This document shows, in pieces, positions 7,360 to 16,861 of a DNA stretch of 33,081 bases (within the stretch, counting starts at the first letter, position 1; each line of letters begins with the position of its first letter). Source of the DNA: Chitinophagales bacterium. GTDB taxonomy: Bacteria; Bacteroidota; Bacteroidia; Chitinophagales; S012-47. Where the stretch lies: the NCBI GenBank assembly GCA_015487695.1, contig WFPF01000128.1, positions 1 to 33,081 on the forward strand, given 5' to 3'. The translations under genes and the position numbers were made by a program. Under the pieces are notes generated by a model. It ran no database searches, was not told the DNA's origin, and was given only the letters and a program-made list of their open reading frames with translations.

Positions 7360-8185
7360 CCTGGAAAAGCATATTTTCTTGCATCTTGGCATGGGCAAAA
7401 CCGGCACCAAGTTCTTGCAGTACAAAGTCTTCCCCAAATTCAGGGGCATATGCTACGTACAAAGGACCCGTTACAGAAGGTGGGACCGGATCATTCCAAA
7501 GCTGGACTGTGAGCGCGTTCTGGCATCCAATGAATTTGACCGGCAAATGAAACGGGAATGCGAAAAACTGGCCCGCAGCTTTCCCGGAGCTGTTCCCATT
7601 CTTGTCGTAAGGCGCCATGGCAGTTATATTGCCTCTCAGTACCGAAGATTCGTGAAGAACGGATACCGTATGCCGTTTCAGGCATTTTTTGACCTTAAAA
7701 ATGACCGTGGCTATTTTTCCATTGCCGACCTTTCTTATGGCAGGCAGTTGGCCATGATCGGGAAAATATTCGGAACGCCTCCCCTTTTTTTTATTTACGA
7801 AGAGCTAAAGACCAATCCGAAAGCCTTCGTTAAGGAAATGGCGGATGCCATCGGAGCGGAAGTCGATCTCGAAAAAATTGATTTCAAACCCCGCCACCGC
7901 TCCTACAGTGAAAAACAACTGAAGGCCATGTTGGCGGCCGGCAAGTATCTTAATCTGAAAAAGAGAAGAGTGTTTAAGAATCCGGGCCTGCACCTTTTAT
8001 GGAGATTGTATATGGGAACCCTCCGCTACGGCATACTTTACGTTGCAAAATTTCTTCCTTACTCCCTTTTTCCCAGGTCACCCCTAATCGAACGCGAAGA
8101 TCTGAATTTGATAGACAAGTACTTTGAAGAGGATTGGCAATATTGTTTGGACTATCGAAAGAGGCAAAAAGTTACTCAGAAATAA
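7349..8185 (+). CDS. Sulfotransferase family protein
   Basis: A 278-residue protein with the two sites that bind 3'-phosphoadenylyl sulfate (PAPS). The 5'-phosphosulfate loop HLGMGKTGTKF is at residues 12-22. The 3'-phosphate-binding strand and helix RRHGSYIASQYRRF is at 88-101. Such enzymes transfer sulfate from PAPS to a hydroxyl or amine of a carbohydrate, lipid or protein; the acceptor cannot be told. A hydrophobic stretch near residues 215-240 (LLWRLYMGTLRYGILYVAKFLPYSLF) is more likely buried or peripheral than a true anchor. The gene overlaps the end of the DUF1801 gene by 11 bases and is the last of its operon. No PAPS-synthesis genes are nearby. It converges with the giant gene on the other strand; no strong terminator is seen in the 79 bases between. 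Confidence 0.8.
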   Translation: MPDSLEKHIFLHLGMGKTGTKFLQYKVFPKFRGICYVQRTRYRRWDRIIPKLDCERVLASNEFDRQMKRECEKLARSFPGAVPILVVRRHGSYIASQYRRFVKNGYRMPFQAFFDLKNDRGYFSIADLSYGRQLAMIGKIFGTPPLFFIYEELKTNPKAFVKEMADAIGAEVDLEKIDFKPRHRSYSEKQLKAMLAAGKYLNLKKRRVFKNPGLHLLWRLYMGTLRYGILYVAKFLPYSLFPRSPLIEREDLNLIDKYFEEDWQYCLDYRKRQKVTQK

Positions 8186-8264
8186 AACTCCGGGACAGAC
8201 TTTTACGAAGCCATAATAATTTGCCGATCAGAGGACCCCGGGGATTACCCGCCCGCCTGCTCTT

Positions 8265-11200
8265 TTATTGCTGAATAATGATCTTCCTGTTCACTTGTGT
8301 GTTTTTACTTCGAATAATAAGATTGTAGACTCCCGGCCTGAGTCCCGACAAATCCATGTGGTAGCTTTTTCTGTTAAGATTTGATTCTATTTTTTCCGCC
8401 AGCACTCTTCTTCCGGGCAGATCATAAATCTCAATATCCACGGCATCCATCAGAAGTCCCTCATCAGAGCGGATATTCAATGATCCCGAACTGGGTATGG
8501 GATAAACCTGAACAAAGGCACCCGAACATTCTGCAACGCTAAGGTTTGAATAGCTGAAATTGCCGTTATAATCATATTGCTTCAATCGATAATATCTTGG
8601 ACCGGGTATTTCTTCCGGGTCCGTATAACTGTATTGACGTATGTCGGAAGAATTTCCGGCTCCCTTCACTACGGCTATGGTTTCAAAATCAACGGCATTG
8701 ACACTTCGCTCCAAAATGAAATATGCATTATTCCATTCCTGTTCCGTTGTCCATTTTACCAATGTGCTCCGGCCCTGACATTCGGCTGAGAACGCACTTA
8801 AACTTATGGGCAAAATGCTGCTGACCGAACCGCTCAACGCGATCGTAAAGTCACAATCATTGTTGGCAAATCCATCCACAGTAATGTAATAGGTCGTATT
8901 GCCGGGAAGGACCACCGGCCCCCATTGAAAGCGGGCGGTATCTCCGGGATTGTTGCAGTATTCTTCAAAATAATTGGCCGTATCGCAAGCCGGGCCCAGG
9001 AGACGATTGATCGAAACCTGAATGCCATTGTTCGAAGGAGAGCATACGATGTCTTTAAACTCTACAGTCACTACTCCCCCGCTTGCATCCGTGGTAAACT
9101 TATACCACACTGTATTTTCTTTTGTCACAGCGGGACTGCAGCCTGCAAACGCAGGATCCTCTCCCGTTGTCACCGTGGCATGACTGTTTTGGCTGGCCGT
9201 ATTGTTTCCTATCGAAAGGCTTATGGCATTGCTACAATGATCGTTGCAATTGGCCCAGTTTGCCACATCTCCATAGCTCGTATCATTCTCTATCACATCA
9301 TCGGCTATTCCATTTGGATTTTTACACCAAACTTTGACCGTGCTTGTATTTGATGGAACATATACATTGGGAATTACCACACTCTCAGTGGCCCCGTTGA
9401 CGATATTGTAACCCGTGTAGGCTATGGGTCCGGTTACGACACCATCCAAGTCATAATAGAGATCAAAAGAGTTGATTGCCGGGCCGGCCGCACAAGCCAA
9501 TTCATTGTTTTTCAGAGTTATATCCAGCTGATATTGTGATCCATAGCAGCCATTAACGGAGACGGTTCGCAAATCGATATTGGCATCGCTGATACGGAAG
9601 TTATCGAAAGCAAAACGCCCGTATGGATAGCTCGACTGATTATAATACGCCCGGCCGTAGATTCTGAATTTAACGCAACTTTGGCCTGCCAATGAGCATA
9701 GGCTGTGCCTGCGGTTTATCCAGCTGCTTTGTGAGTCCGAAGCAGCCGGTTTGTTTTGCCAACCGTAGCTGCTATTGTACCACAATGAATCGCTTTGAGA
9801 TCCAAGCACACTCCATGTGCTCCCACCGTCAATGGAATATGTGATTCGGAAATAATCAGAAGTATTGAGTGAATACTTAATATCCAATGAGAGCAAAGGA
9901 TTGCTTACTGAGCTGAAATCAAATACCGGACTTTCGACCCAGATATAGGTAGAGGAATTGCTTGCATCTGTCACGGTTCGCCAGCTTTTTCCATGACCTT
10001 CCGGACCGCTTAAGTAAGATGACGGCAAGACGGCATGAACAAAATTTCGTCCATTGTTTAAAGGCGGGACTGAACCTGAGTCGATCCAATAGTCCTGTCC
10101 GCTGTTGAAATCGGCCAAATAGGGATAGCTGCTGATACGCACCTGCTTGACCGTGATCGTTTGACGCAACGTATCGTTGAGCCGGTTAATATCATTGCTC
10201 AAATTTGTGACTACCTCAAAATTGTAACTTCCCGTAGCCGTCATATTTATCGTGGAAGTGAAGGTAAAATGCACCGTATCATTGCTTGGAATATTCACGC
10301 GGATGGTATCGTAAAGAGTCGTATTTAGTGCTCCGCTGATATTGCACGAAACCGGAACATTGCCAATGGCATTGCAACTAAAATTGTACACCGCCACCGT
10401 AATTTTTTCATTTGAGGAATAGAGACAGGGGTCCGGCTGCGGTGAAATAAACACGGTAGGTGCAACCCCATCGCCTTCTTTTATTTGAATGTCATCCAAA
10501 GCCATGCGGGCATATTGCGGATAAGAACTTTGATCATAATACGCCTGGGCATATATCCTCAGCTTGACACAAGCCTGTCCTGCCAGGCTGCAGAGGCTAT
10601 GTTCCACTTTTTTCCACGTAGAAACCGGATTCGGATAGGAATATGACCAGCGATCATTAATATAATTATACCAGCTTGCGTCATTGGTGTTCCCGAGTCT
10701 GCTCCATGTGCTTCCCCCATCTATCGAATATTCCACATAGAAATAATCGCTGGAAGTAAGACTATGCTTGATGAAGAAACTCAAGTTGGGATTGCTCAAA
10801 GTACTGAAATCAAAGACCGGGCTTTCCAGCCATATTTTGGTAGAGCTGATTCCATTGGCGACCACATACCATGAATTCCCCTTGCCTTCCGGTCCATTAA
10901 GATAGCCAGATGGCAAGGCTCCGTAGGTCCAATTGCGCCCGTTGTTCAGCGGAGGGCTTGCACCCGTGTCAATCCAGTATCCGTTGCTGCTGTTAAAGTC
11001 TTCAAAATAAGGATAGCTCGTTATTTTGGGCCGGTCCACCACGATATTTTTCCGCAGCGTATCGTTGCCATTGTATGTATCCCCAAGCAAGGAGCTGTAG
11101 GATGTAAATTGATAGGTTCCCAAGGCAGTCATATCAAAAGTGCCGGGGAAAGTAAAGTGCAATGAGTCACCTGCCGGAATAGGACCTGCAAGCGTGCCGC

Positions 11201-14200
11201 TCAAAGTTACTGTAACCGGGCCGCTCACCTCGCAGCTAAGCGGTACATTTGAAACTGCATTGCAAGTCCAATTATATACCGCCACTTTTACCTGTTGAGC
11301 GGTAGAGAAAAGGCAACCCTGGTCTACGGGTTCAAGGTAGGCGATAACACCTACATCGTTGCCATCTTTTATCTCTATGTTATCAAATGCGATGCGGCTA
11401 TAATTGGGGTAACTTCCCTGATCGTAATAGGACTTCGCCTTAATGCGCAATTTAACACAACTCTGACCTGCCACTACGCAAAGGTTGTGATGCATCTTCG
11501 TCCATATCGTATCCGGATTTGAGTAGGTCAGGGACCAATAGCTGCTATTGTTATACCAATCCGGTTCCGAGCTGCTTCCCAATACAGTCCAGGTACTTCC
11601 CCCATCGGTTGAATATTCCACGCTGACCGGGTCAGACGATGTAAGACTGTGCTTCATATCGAAATAGAGCTGCGGACTGCTCAGCGCACTGAGATCAAAT
11701 ACGGGGCTTTCCACCCATATGTAGGATGACCCTGTGCTGAAATTTTTGGCATACCAGCTCTTGCCGTTGCCGTCACTTCCTCCCAAATACCCGGCCGGAA
11801 CCGTATCATACAGAAAAAGGCGCGTGCTCACCGGTGTGCGCGATACCCAGCCGCCATTGTCACTTTCAAAATCTTCGAGATACGGAAAAGTGGCTATCGG
11901 AATTTGATTAAAGCGGTTCCTTATGACCGTATCATTGCTTCGGTCTTTTTCATTTGACCACGAACTGTAGATTTTTAGAGTATGTGTACCGGTAGCACTC
12001 ATATCCACTCCTGTGGCAAAGGTGTGGATGATTTGGCCGAAGGATGGCAGCGGCCCGGGAATAGTATCATAAACAAAGACACTTCCGTTGAGAGAGAGAA
12101 CAAGAGGTATATTGTACAAATCCCGGCAGCTCTTGTTCAGGACTTCTACCGCAATACTTTCATTGCTACTATATGAAGTGCACGAGCCGGCATCATTGAG
12201 AATGATTTCAGCCATCTCGATGTCTTCATTCTCACCGGCACTAATTCTGAAATCATCAATCGCGGCACGGGAATAGTTTGGATATGCGTTTTGGTCGTAA
12301 TATGCCCGGCCTTCGATTCTGAAAATCACACAAGCTTCCCCTGACAATGAGCAAAGCTCATAATTCACACTGTCCCAAGTGGTTACTGGGCTCGTATAGG
12401 AAGATGCCCAATTGTAGGTCTGATTATACCAGTTGGGGTCGCTGTTGCTGCCCAACGTGCTCCATGTGCTTCCCCCGTCTATCGAATAAAGAACCCGGAC
12501 ATAATCCGAAGCCGTCAAGCTGTGTTTAATCCAAAAACTGAGATTTGGGTTCGTCACATTGCTAAGATCAAAGACCGGACTTTCTATATAGCCTGTCTGC
12601 GAGGAACCCGAAGTGTTGACCATCCTCCAGCTTTCGCCCCTTCCGTCCGGGCCATTTAAGTAGGAAGCAGGCAATGCAGCCCGTTGCCAGAGTTGAAATC
12701 CCGGATTGCTAATCCAACCCCCGTTGCTGGTATTGAAATTCTCATGATACGGGAACGAAATCACTTTGAGGCGGTCTACCAGAATACTTTTTTGAAGAGT
12801 GTCATTGCCCGTATTTACATCCCCCGTCAAAGCGCTCCAGGTGCTGAAGTTGTAGGTGCCGAGCGGAGTCATGTCAAAAGTACCCGGAAAGGTATAATGA
12901 ACCGAATCACCGGCCGGAATGGGGCCCCCAACCGTCCCGTTTAGTGTGGTCGAGGCTGCCCCGCTGACCACACAAGTTACGGGCACATTGCTCACCGGAG
13001 CACAACCCCAATTGTAAACCGCAATTTTTACCTTTTGAGAGGCTGAAAAAAGGCAACCCAGATTTACCGGTTCAATAAGCGCAATCACTCCCACATCCGG
13101 CCCATCCTTGATCTGAACATTGTCAAAGGCAAAGCGGCTGTAATCACTATAAACACTTTGATCATAGTATGCCCGGCCATAAATCCTCAGCTTCACACAC
13201 GAGTTACCTGCTAGTGCACAAAGGCTGTGCTGTACTGCCGTCCATGCACTATCCGGATTGGTATATGTGCTTGCCCAATAATTTGAAGTGTTATACCAGT
13301 TGGGTTCACTTCCGCTTCCCAGTTTTATCCAGCTTGTGCCTCCATCCGTAGAATATTCCACCCAGGTACCGTCCGATCCTGTCAGGCTGTGTTTGTAGTC
13401 AAAATACAACTGAGGGTTGCTCAAAGAAGAGAAATCAAAAACCGGACTTTCGACCCATATATATGAGGCGTTGTTGCCATTGTACGAACTGGCATACCAA
13501 CTCTTGCCTTCTCCCTGACTGCCCGCGAGATAAGGCAATACACCATATTGATAGTGACGGCTTGCGATCGAAGTTCGCGAGACCCATCCTCCGTTGTCCG
13601 TGTTAAAATCTTCTGAATAAGGAAAAGTGCTTATGGGGATCAGGTTGTATCGATTTCGCTCGGCCGTGTCATTGGCTGTATTGATTTCCGAAGCCAGTGA
13701 AGTATAGACCTTGAGGTTGTGTGTGCCGGCAGCACTCATATTAACGGTAGTGGCGAACTGATAAATTAAACGCCCGAATGCCGGAATGGGTCCCGGAATC
13801 GTCTCATCGATCACAGTTCCTCCGTTCAGCTGAAGATGAACAGGGGCATTAAAAATGGGCCGGCAGGTATTGTTTAATAGCAGGGCCGCAATGGTTTCGT
13901 TGCTGCCGTACGAAGCACAATCGCCCGCATCATTTAAAATAATTTCAGCCACCTCAAGGTCATCGCCCCGGCTGGCGCTGATTCGAAAATCATCAAATGC
14001 GGCACGCGAGTAGCCGGGGTAGATATTTTGATCGTAATAGGCCTTTCCGTTTATCCTGAAAATAACACAACTATCACCCGACAGTGAACATAGCTCGTAG
14101 TTCACACTGTCCCAAACGTTTACCGGACTGGTATACGAAGATTTCCACCCACCATTACTATTGTACCAATTCGGATCAGCATTGCTCCCCAGGGTTGCCC

Positions 14201-15428
14201 ATGTGCTGCCGCCATCCGTGGAATAGCTTACCCAAACCAGGTCCGAGTTTGTGAGGCTGTGTTTGATCCAAAAGCTGAGATTTGCCTTGGTTACATTGCG
14301 TAAATCAAATACCGGACTTTCGACCCAAAATACACCGGAGCTGTTGCCCGATTCCGTCCACATTCGCCAACTGCTTCCTCGTCCATCCGGGCCATTGAGA
14401 TACCCTGACGGAAGACTTCCGTATTTCCATTCTCTTTTCTGCCCTGCCATTACGTCATAAGCGCTGTCGTGCCAGCCCCCTTTATTGCTGTTGAAGTCCT
14501 GGTAGTAGGGAAAGGTTGTTACATTGCGTTGAATACTTGTCTCAAAGGTGTCATTGCCAAGATATTGATCTCCGGGGAGCGCAGAATATATTTTAAAGAC
14601 ATAAACGGCCTCTGCTGACATATCAAAACTGCCGCTAAAGGTAAAAACGACCGAGGCACCGCTTGCAATCGGACCGGATACATTTCCGGTCAGTGTAGCG
14701 CTTGTTCCGCCACTGATCTCACAGGTAACGGGAATATTTGAGATGGAACTTACACCTTCATTTTTAATCCTGATACTGACACTTTGTGTGCTGCTATACG
14801 AGTTGCTGCAATCCGGCCAGGATGGGGTCAACAGCCGGGTGACGCTCGCGTCATTGTCTGCATAAATTCGTATATCGTCCAGGTACCAGTATTTTCCCGT
14901 TTGCCCTCCGTCTGTGTAACGAAAACGTACTTTCACATCCGTTTGCCCCGCTGCCCAGCTGCTGATATCCAAGGTGGTATCCTGCGGAGCGGACAGGCTG
15001 CCTTTGCTAACCTTCTCATAGTCAAAAATGGTTGTCCAGGAACTGCCTCCATCGCTACTGACTTCTACATAGCCATGAGTAAACTCAACACCAAACCAAT
15101 GATGCACATAATTGAGATAGACACCCGTGCGTCCGCTGCAATTAAAAGAAGGTGTGATAAGATCGGATTCATTGGGGGTGGTGGCAGCCCCGAGGGATTC
15201 ATCGTCAAACACCGCATAATAGCCACCCGAGGTACTTGAAAATGCCGGAGTGTTTCGAATCAACCAGGTAGCCGAGCCCTGTATGGCTGTAGTGCTCCAA
15301 CCCGCTGGCATGCTTCCACCGGCAAAATCTTCATCAATCAATATGTCCGCAAAGAGATTGAATTGCAGAAAAAGAAGAACAGGAAGAAAACCTATTCGAA
15401 TAATGTACTTAATTCGGTTAAGAGGCAT
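8265..15428 (-). CDS. Giant modular T9SS-secreted protein (2387 residues)
   Basis: An exported multi-domain protein, probably attached to the surface or released through the type IX secretion system. A signal peptide (residues ~1-27, IRIGFLPVLLFLQFNLFA) is followed by a jelly-roll domain of choice-of-anchor J type (DEDFAGGSMPAGW) and a CARDB/Ig-like domain. Six tandem units of about 290 residues start near residues 303, 600, 889, 1178, 1469 and 1765. Each opens with (F/Y)PYxxxFN...W, contains WVESPVFD, YSxDGGSTW and YYDQxxYPxYSR, and ends in an Ig-like part rich in paired cysteines. The C-terminal third holds a domain with ENTVWYKFTTDASGG, then LPISLSAFSAECQG...TEQEWNNAYFILERS, and last a type A sorting domain: VQVYPIPSSGSLNIRS to NRKIIIQQ. 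Jelly-roll domains of this kind often bind carbohydrate or mediate adhesion; the ligand is unknown. It stands alone on its strand. Confidence 0.9.
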   Translation of the reverse strand: MPLNRIKYIIRIGFLPVLLFLQFNLFADILIDEDFAGGSMPAGWSTTAIQGSATWLIRNTPAFSSTSGGYYAVFDDESLGAATTPNESDLITPSFNCSGRTGVYLNYVHHWFGVEFTHGYVEVSSDGGSSWTTIFDYEKVSKGSLSAPQDTTLDISSWAAGQTDVKVRFRYTDGGQTGKYWYLDDIRIYADNDASVTRLLTPSWPDCSNSYSSTQSVSIRIKNEGVSSISNIPVTCEISGGTSATLTGNVSGPIASGASVVFTFSGSFDMSAEAVYVFKIYSALPGDQYLGNDTFETSIQRNVTTFPYYQDFNSNKGGWHDSAYDVMAGQKREWKYGSLPSGYLNGPDGRGSSWRMWTESGNSSGVFWVESPVFDLRNVTKANLSFWIKHSLTNSDLVWVSYSTDGGSTWATLGSNADPNWYNSNGGWKSSYTSPVNVWDSVNYELCSLSGDSCVIFRINGKAYYDQNIYPGYSRAAFDDFRISASRGDDLEVAEIILNDAGDCASYGSNETIAALLLNNTCRPIFNAPVHLQLNGGTVIDETIPGPIPAFGRLIYQFATTVNMSAAGTHNLKVYTSLASEINTANDTAERNRYNLIPISTFPYSEDFNTDNGGWVSRTSIASRHYQYGVLPYLAGSQGEGKSWYASSYNGNNASYIWVESPVFDFSSLSNPQLYFDYKHSLTGSDGTWVEYSTDGGTSWIKLGSGSEPNWYNTSNYWASTYTNPDSAWTAVQHSLCALAGNSCVKLRIYGRAYYDQSVYSDYSRFAFDNVQIKDGPDVGVIALIEPVNLGCLFSASQKVKIAVYNWGCAPVSNVPVTCVVSGAASTTLNGTVGGPIPAGDSVHYTFPGTFDMTPLGTYNFSTWSALTGDVNTGNDTLQKSILVDRLKVISFPYHENFNTSNGGWISNPGFQLWQRAALPASYLNGPDGRGESWRMVNTSGSSQTGYIESPVFDLSNVTNPNLSFWIKHSLTASDYVRVLYSIDGGSTWSTLGSNSDPNWYNQTYNWASSYTSPVTTWDSVNYELCSLSGEACVIFRIEGRAYYDQNAYPNYSRAAIDDFRISAGENEDIEMAEIILNDAGSCTSYSSNESIAVEVLNKSCRDLYNIPLVLSLNGSVFVYDTIPGPLPSFGQIIHTFATGVDMSATGTHTLKIYSSWSNEKDRSNDTVIRNRFNQIPIATFPYLEDFESDNGGWVSRTPVSTRLFLYDTVPAGYLGGSDGNGKSWYAKNFSTGSSYIWVESPVFDLSALSSPQLYFDMKHSLTSSDPVSVEYSTDGGSTWTVLGSSSEPDWYNNSSYWSLTYSNPDTIWTKMHHNLCVVAGQSCVKLRIKAKSYYDQGSYPNYSRIAFDNIEIKDGNDVGVIAYLEPVDQGCLFSTAQQVKVAVYNWTCNAVSNVPLSCEVSGPVTVTLSGTLAGPIPAGDSLHFTFPGTFDMTALGTYQFTSYSSLLGDTYNGNDTLRKNIVVDRPKITSYPYFEDFNSSNGYWIDTGASPPLNNGRNWTYGALPSGYLNGPEGKGNSWYVVANGISSTKIWLESPVFDFSTLSNPNLSFFIKHSLTSSDYFYVEYSIDGGSTWSRLGNTNDASWYNYINDRWSYSYPNPVSTWKKVEHSLCSLAGQACVKLRIYAQAYYDQSSYPQYARMALDDIQIKEGDGVAPTVFISPQPDPCLYSSNEKITVAVYNFSCNAIGNVPVSCNISGALNTTLYDTIRVNIPSNDTVHFTFTSTINMTATGSYNFEVVTNLSNDINRLNDTLRQTITVKQVRISSYPYLADFNSGQDYWIDSGSVPPLNNGRNFVHAVLPSSYLSGPEGHGKSWRTVTDASNSSTYIWVESPVFDFSSVSNPLLSLDIKYSLNTSDYFRITYSIDGGSTWSVLGSQSDSLWYNSSYGWQNKPAASDSQSSWINRRHSLCSLAGQSCVKFRIYGRAYYNQSSYPYGRFAFDNFRISDANIDLRTVSVNGCYGSQYQLDITLKNNELACAAGPAINSFDLYYDLDGVVTGPIAYTGYNIVNGATESVVIPNVYVPSNTSTVKVWCKNPNGIADDVIENDTSYGDVANWANCNDHCSNAISLSIGNNTASQNSHATVTTGEDPAFAGCSPAVTKENTVWYKFTTDASGGVVTVEFKDIVCSPSNNGIQVSINRLLGPACDTANYFEEYCNNPGDTARFQWGPVVLPGNTTYYITVDGFANNDCDFTIALSGSVSSILPISLSAFSAECQGRSTLVKWTTEQEWNNAYFILERSVNAVDFETIAVVKGAGNSSDIRQYSYTDPEEIPGPRYYRLKQYDYNGNFSYSNLSVAECSGAFVQVYPIPSSGSLNIRSDEGLLMDAVDIEIYDLPGRRVLAEKIESNLNRKSYHMDLSGLRPGVYNLIIRSKNTQVNRKIIIQQ
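9590..14523 (-). repeat. Six coding tandem repeats of about 870-890 bases
   Basis: Inside the giant gene, repeat units begin near 14520, 13631, 12762, 11895, 11022 and 10133 on the minus strand, with steps of 889, 869, 867, 873 and 889 bases. By protein sequence they fall in three types. Units 1 and 3 share VAEIILNDAG-like or MAEIILNDAG-like linkers. Units 2 and 4 share DVGVIA...EPV...GCLFS. Units 5 and 6 share PPLNNGRN near their start. The order is A-B-A-B-C-C, implying duplication of a two-unit block. Confidence 0.9.
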
Positions 15429-15506
15429 CAGCGGGAGTGATCTGTTAGTCAGGAGTATGCATAATCAAGCAGGCTCTTTAAATACCCCTGTGAGTTAAAC
15501 ATCTAA

Positions 15507-15514
15507 CAAATTTA
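15507..15514 (-). promoter_or_regulatory. Candidate -7 box (TAAATTTG) for the giant gene
   Basis: On the minus strand this reads TAAATTTG, a perfect TAnnTTTG, about 78 bases before the giant gene's ATG. No clear -33 TTTG lies upstream. The surrounding bases are AT-rich, so a chance match is possible. Confidence 0.4.
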
Positions 15515-15589
15515 ATAAAATTTGAATGCTTTGTCCATTTTTCCGGCCTTCCGGCAACAAAGCCATATCATATCCTGTCAATTTATCCG

Positions 15590-15597
15590 TACCTTTG
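15590..15597 (+). promoter_or_regulatory. -7 promoter box (TACCTTTG) directly before the helicase start
   Basis: A perfect TAnnTTTG with only five bases (tctta) before the ATG at 15603. The usual start point lies about five bases past the box, so transcription would begin at or next to the start codon and give a leaderless or almost leaderless mRNA. Confidence 0.6.
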
Positions 15598-15602
15598 TCT
15601 TA

Positions 15603-16817
15603 ATGAAATTTGAAGAATTTAAGCTCCATCCAAGGATCCTCGAAGCCCTTTCATACATGGGTTTTGAAAAAGCCACCCCCATACAGGAAAAAGCCATCCC
15701 CGCCATCATGGAGGGCCGTGATGTGCTCGGAACTGCCCAAACCGGTACGGGTAAAACGGCTGCCTTTATCCTCCCTGTATTGAACGAACAAATGCAGGAA
15801 CATAAGCGGGAAACCAATACCCTCATCATCGTACCTACCCGGGAACTGGCCCTGCAAATCGATCAGCAGATACAAGGTTTTGCCTACTTCCTGCCGGTCA
15901 CTTCGGCCGTGGTTTACGGAGGAGGCGACAAGCATGACTGGACACAGCAAAAGAAAGCCCTCACGGAAGGTGCGGACATTGTGGTGGCCACTCCCGGCAA
16001 ACTTCTCGCCCATATGAATATGGGTTATGTGAAGTTTAAAGGAATCAAGCACTTCATTCTTGACGAGGCCGACCGCATGCTCGATATGGGCTTCCTCGAT
16101 GACATCAAGCGCATCGAGCAGGCCATTCCTTCGGAGCGGCAGACACTGCTCTTCTCTGCCACCATGCCAAAAGATATTCGTAAGCTGGCCTCCAGCATTC
16201 TCAAAGACCCTGTGGAAATCAGTTTCGGACTGTCCAAACCGGCCGAAGGCGTCATGCAGGCTGCATATCTGACCTACGACCAGCAGAAGATAGCCTTTGT
16301 CAAACAGCTGATACGTGACAAAGACAATTACACGCGCATCCTCATCTTCACTTCAACCAAGAAAAAAGTAGGCGAGATTGTACGCGAGTTGCGCAATCCG
16401 AAGTACCGGGTAGAAGGCATTTCTTCGGACCTTGACCAGCGGGAGCGCGAGGAGGTACTGATGCGCTTCAGGGCGAAAAAAACCAAAGTGCTCGTGGCAA
16501 CGGATGTGCTCAGTCGCGGCATCGACATCAAAGACATCAATCTCGTGATCAATTTTGACGTGCCGCAGGATGCCGAAGATTATGTGCACCGTGTGGGCCG
16601 TACGGCCCGTGCCGAAACTACGGGTGTAGCCATTACGCTGATCAATCCGGCCGATATGCACAAGTTCTCACGCATTGAGAAACTCATTGAGCGCGATTTG
16701 CCCAAACTGCCCGTACCTCAGGAACTCGGGCCCTCGCCCGAGTGGGGTGCACGCTCGCAGGGGGGTGGCCGCAATTTCAGAAACAAAGGAAGAAGACCGG
16801 GGCACGGACGAAAATAA
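15603..16817 (+). CDS. RhlE-type DEAD-box ATP-dependent RNA helicase
   Basis: A 404-residue cytoplasmic ATP-dependent RNA helicase of the DEAD-box family, used in ribosome assembly or RNA remodelling. All core motifs are present: the Q motif (ATPIQEKAIP at 24-33), AQTGTGKT at 45-52, PTREL at 78-82, TPGKL at 130-134, DEAD at 154-157, SAT at 185-187, then RGIDI and HRVGRTAR. After the core comes a short basic Gly/Arg tail (GGGRNFRNKGRRPGHGRK), typical of RhlE-like proteins and likely to bind RNA. The frame can be extended to a TTG at 15522, but the -7 promoter box lies inside that extension and the family N-terminus begins at MKFEEFKLHP, so ATG 15603 is chosen. The yebC gene follows 44 bases later with its own promoter box. 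Confidence 0.95.
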   Translation: MKFEEFKLHPRILEALSYMGFEKATPIQEKAIPAIMEGRDVLGTAQTGTGKTAAFILPVLNEQMQEHKRETNTLIIVPTRELALQIDQQIQGFAYFLPVTSAVVYGGGDKHDWTQQKKALTEGADIVVATPGKLLAHMNMGYVKFKGIKHFILDEADRMLDMGFLDDIKRIEQAIPSERQTLLFSATMPKDIRKLASSILKDPVEISFGLSKPAEGVMQAAYLTYDQQKIAFVKQLIRDKDNYTRILIFTSTKKKVGEIVRELRNPKYRVEGISSDLDQREREEVLMRFRAKKTKVLVATDVLSRGIDIKDINLVINFDVPQDAEDYVHRVGRTARAETTGVAITLINPADMHKFSRIEKLIERDLPKLPVPQELGPSPEWGARSQGGGRNFRNKGRRPGHGRK

Positions 16818-16832
16818 TTCAAAGAGCCACCT

Positions 16833-16840
16833 TATTTTTG
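16833..16840 (+). promoter_or_regulatory. -7 promoter box (TATTTTTG) for yebC
   Basis: A perfect TAnnTTTG in the 44-base gap after the helicase gene, ending 21 bases before the yebC ATG. It indicates that yebC can be transcribed separately from the helicase. Confidence 0.55.
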
Positions 16841-16861
16841 TCCCGCATCAAAGAGTAAGCA

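Noticed and set aside
8265-15428. Regularly spaced repeats as a possible CRISPR or non-coding array
   Set aside because: The repeats are ~870-890 bases, keep one open frame and encode protein modules.
15522-15602. 27-codon N-terminal extension of the helicase from a TTG
   Set aside because: The -7 promoter box lies inside the extension and the extra residues do not resemble a helicase N-terminus.
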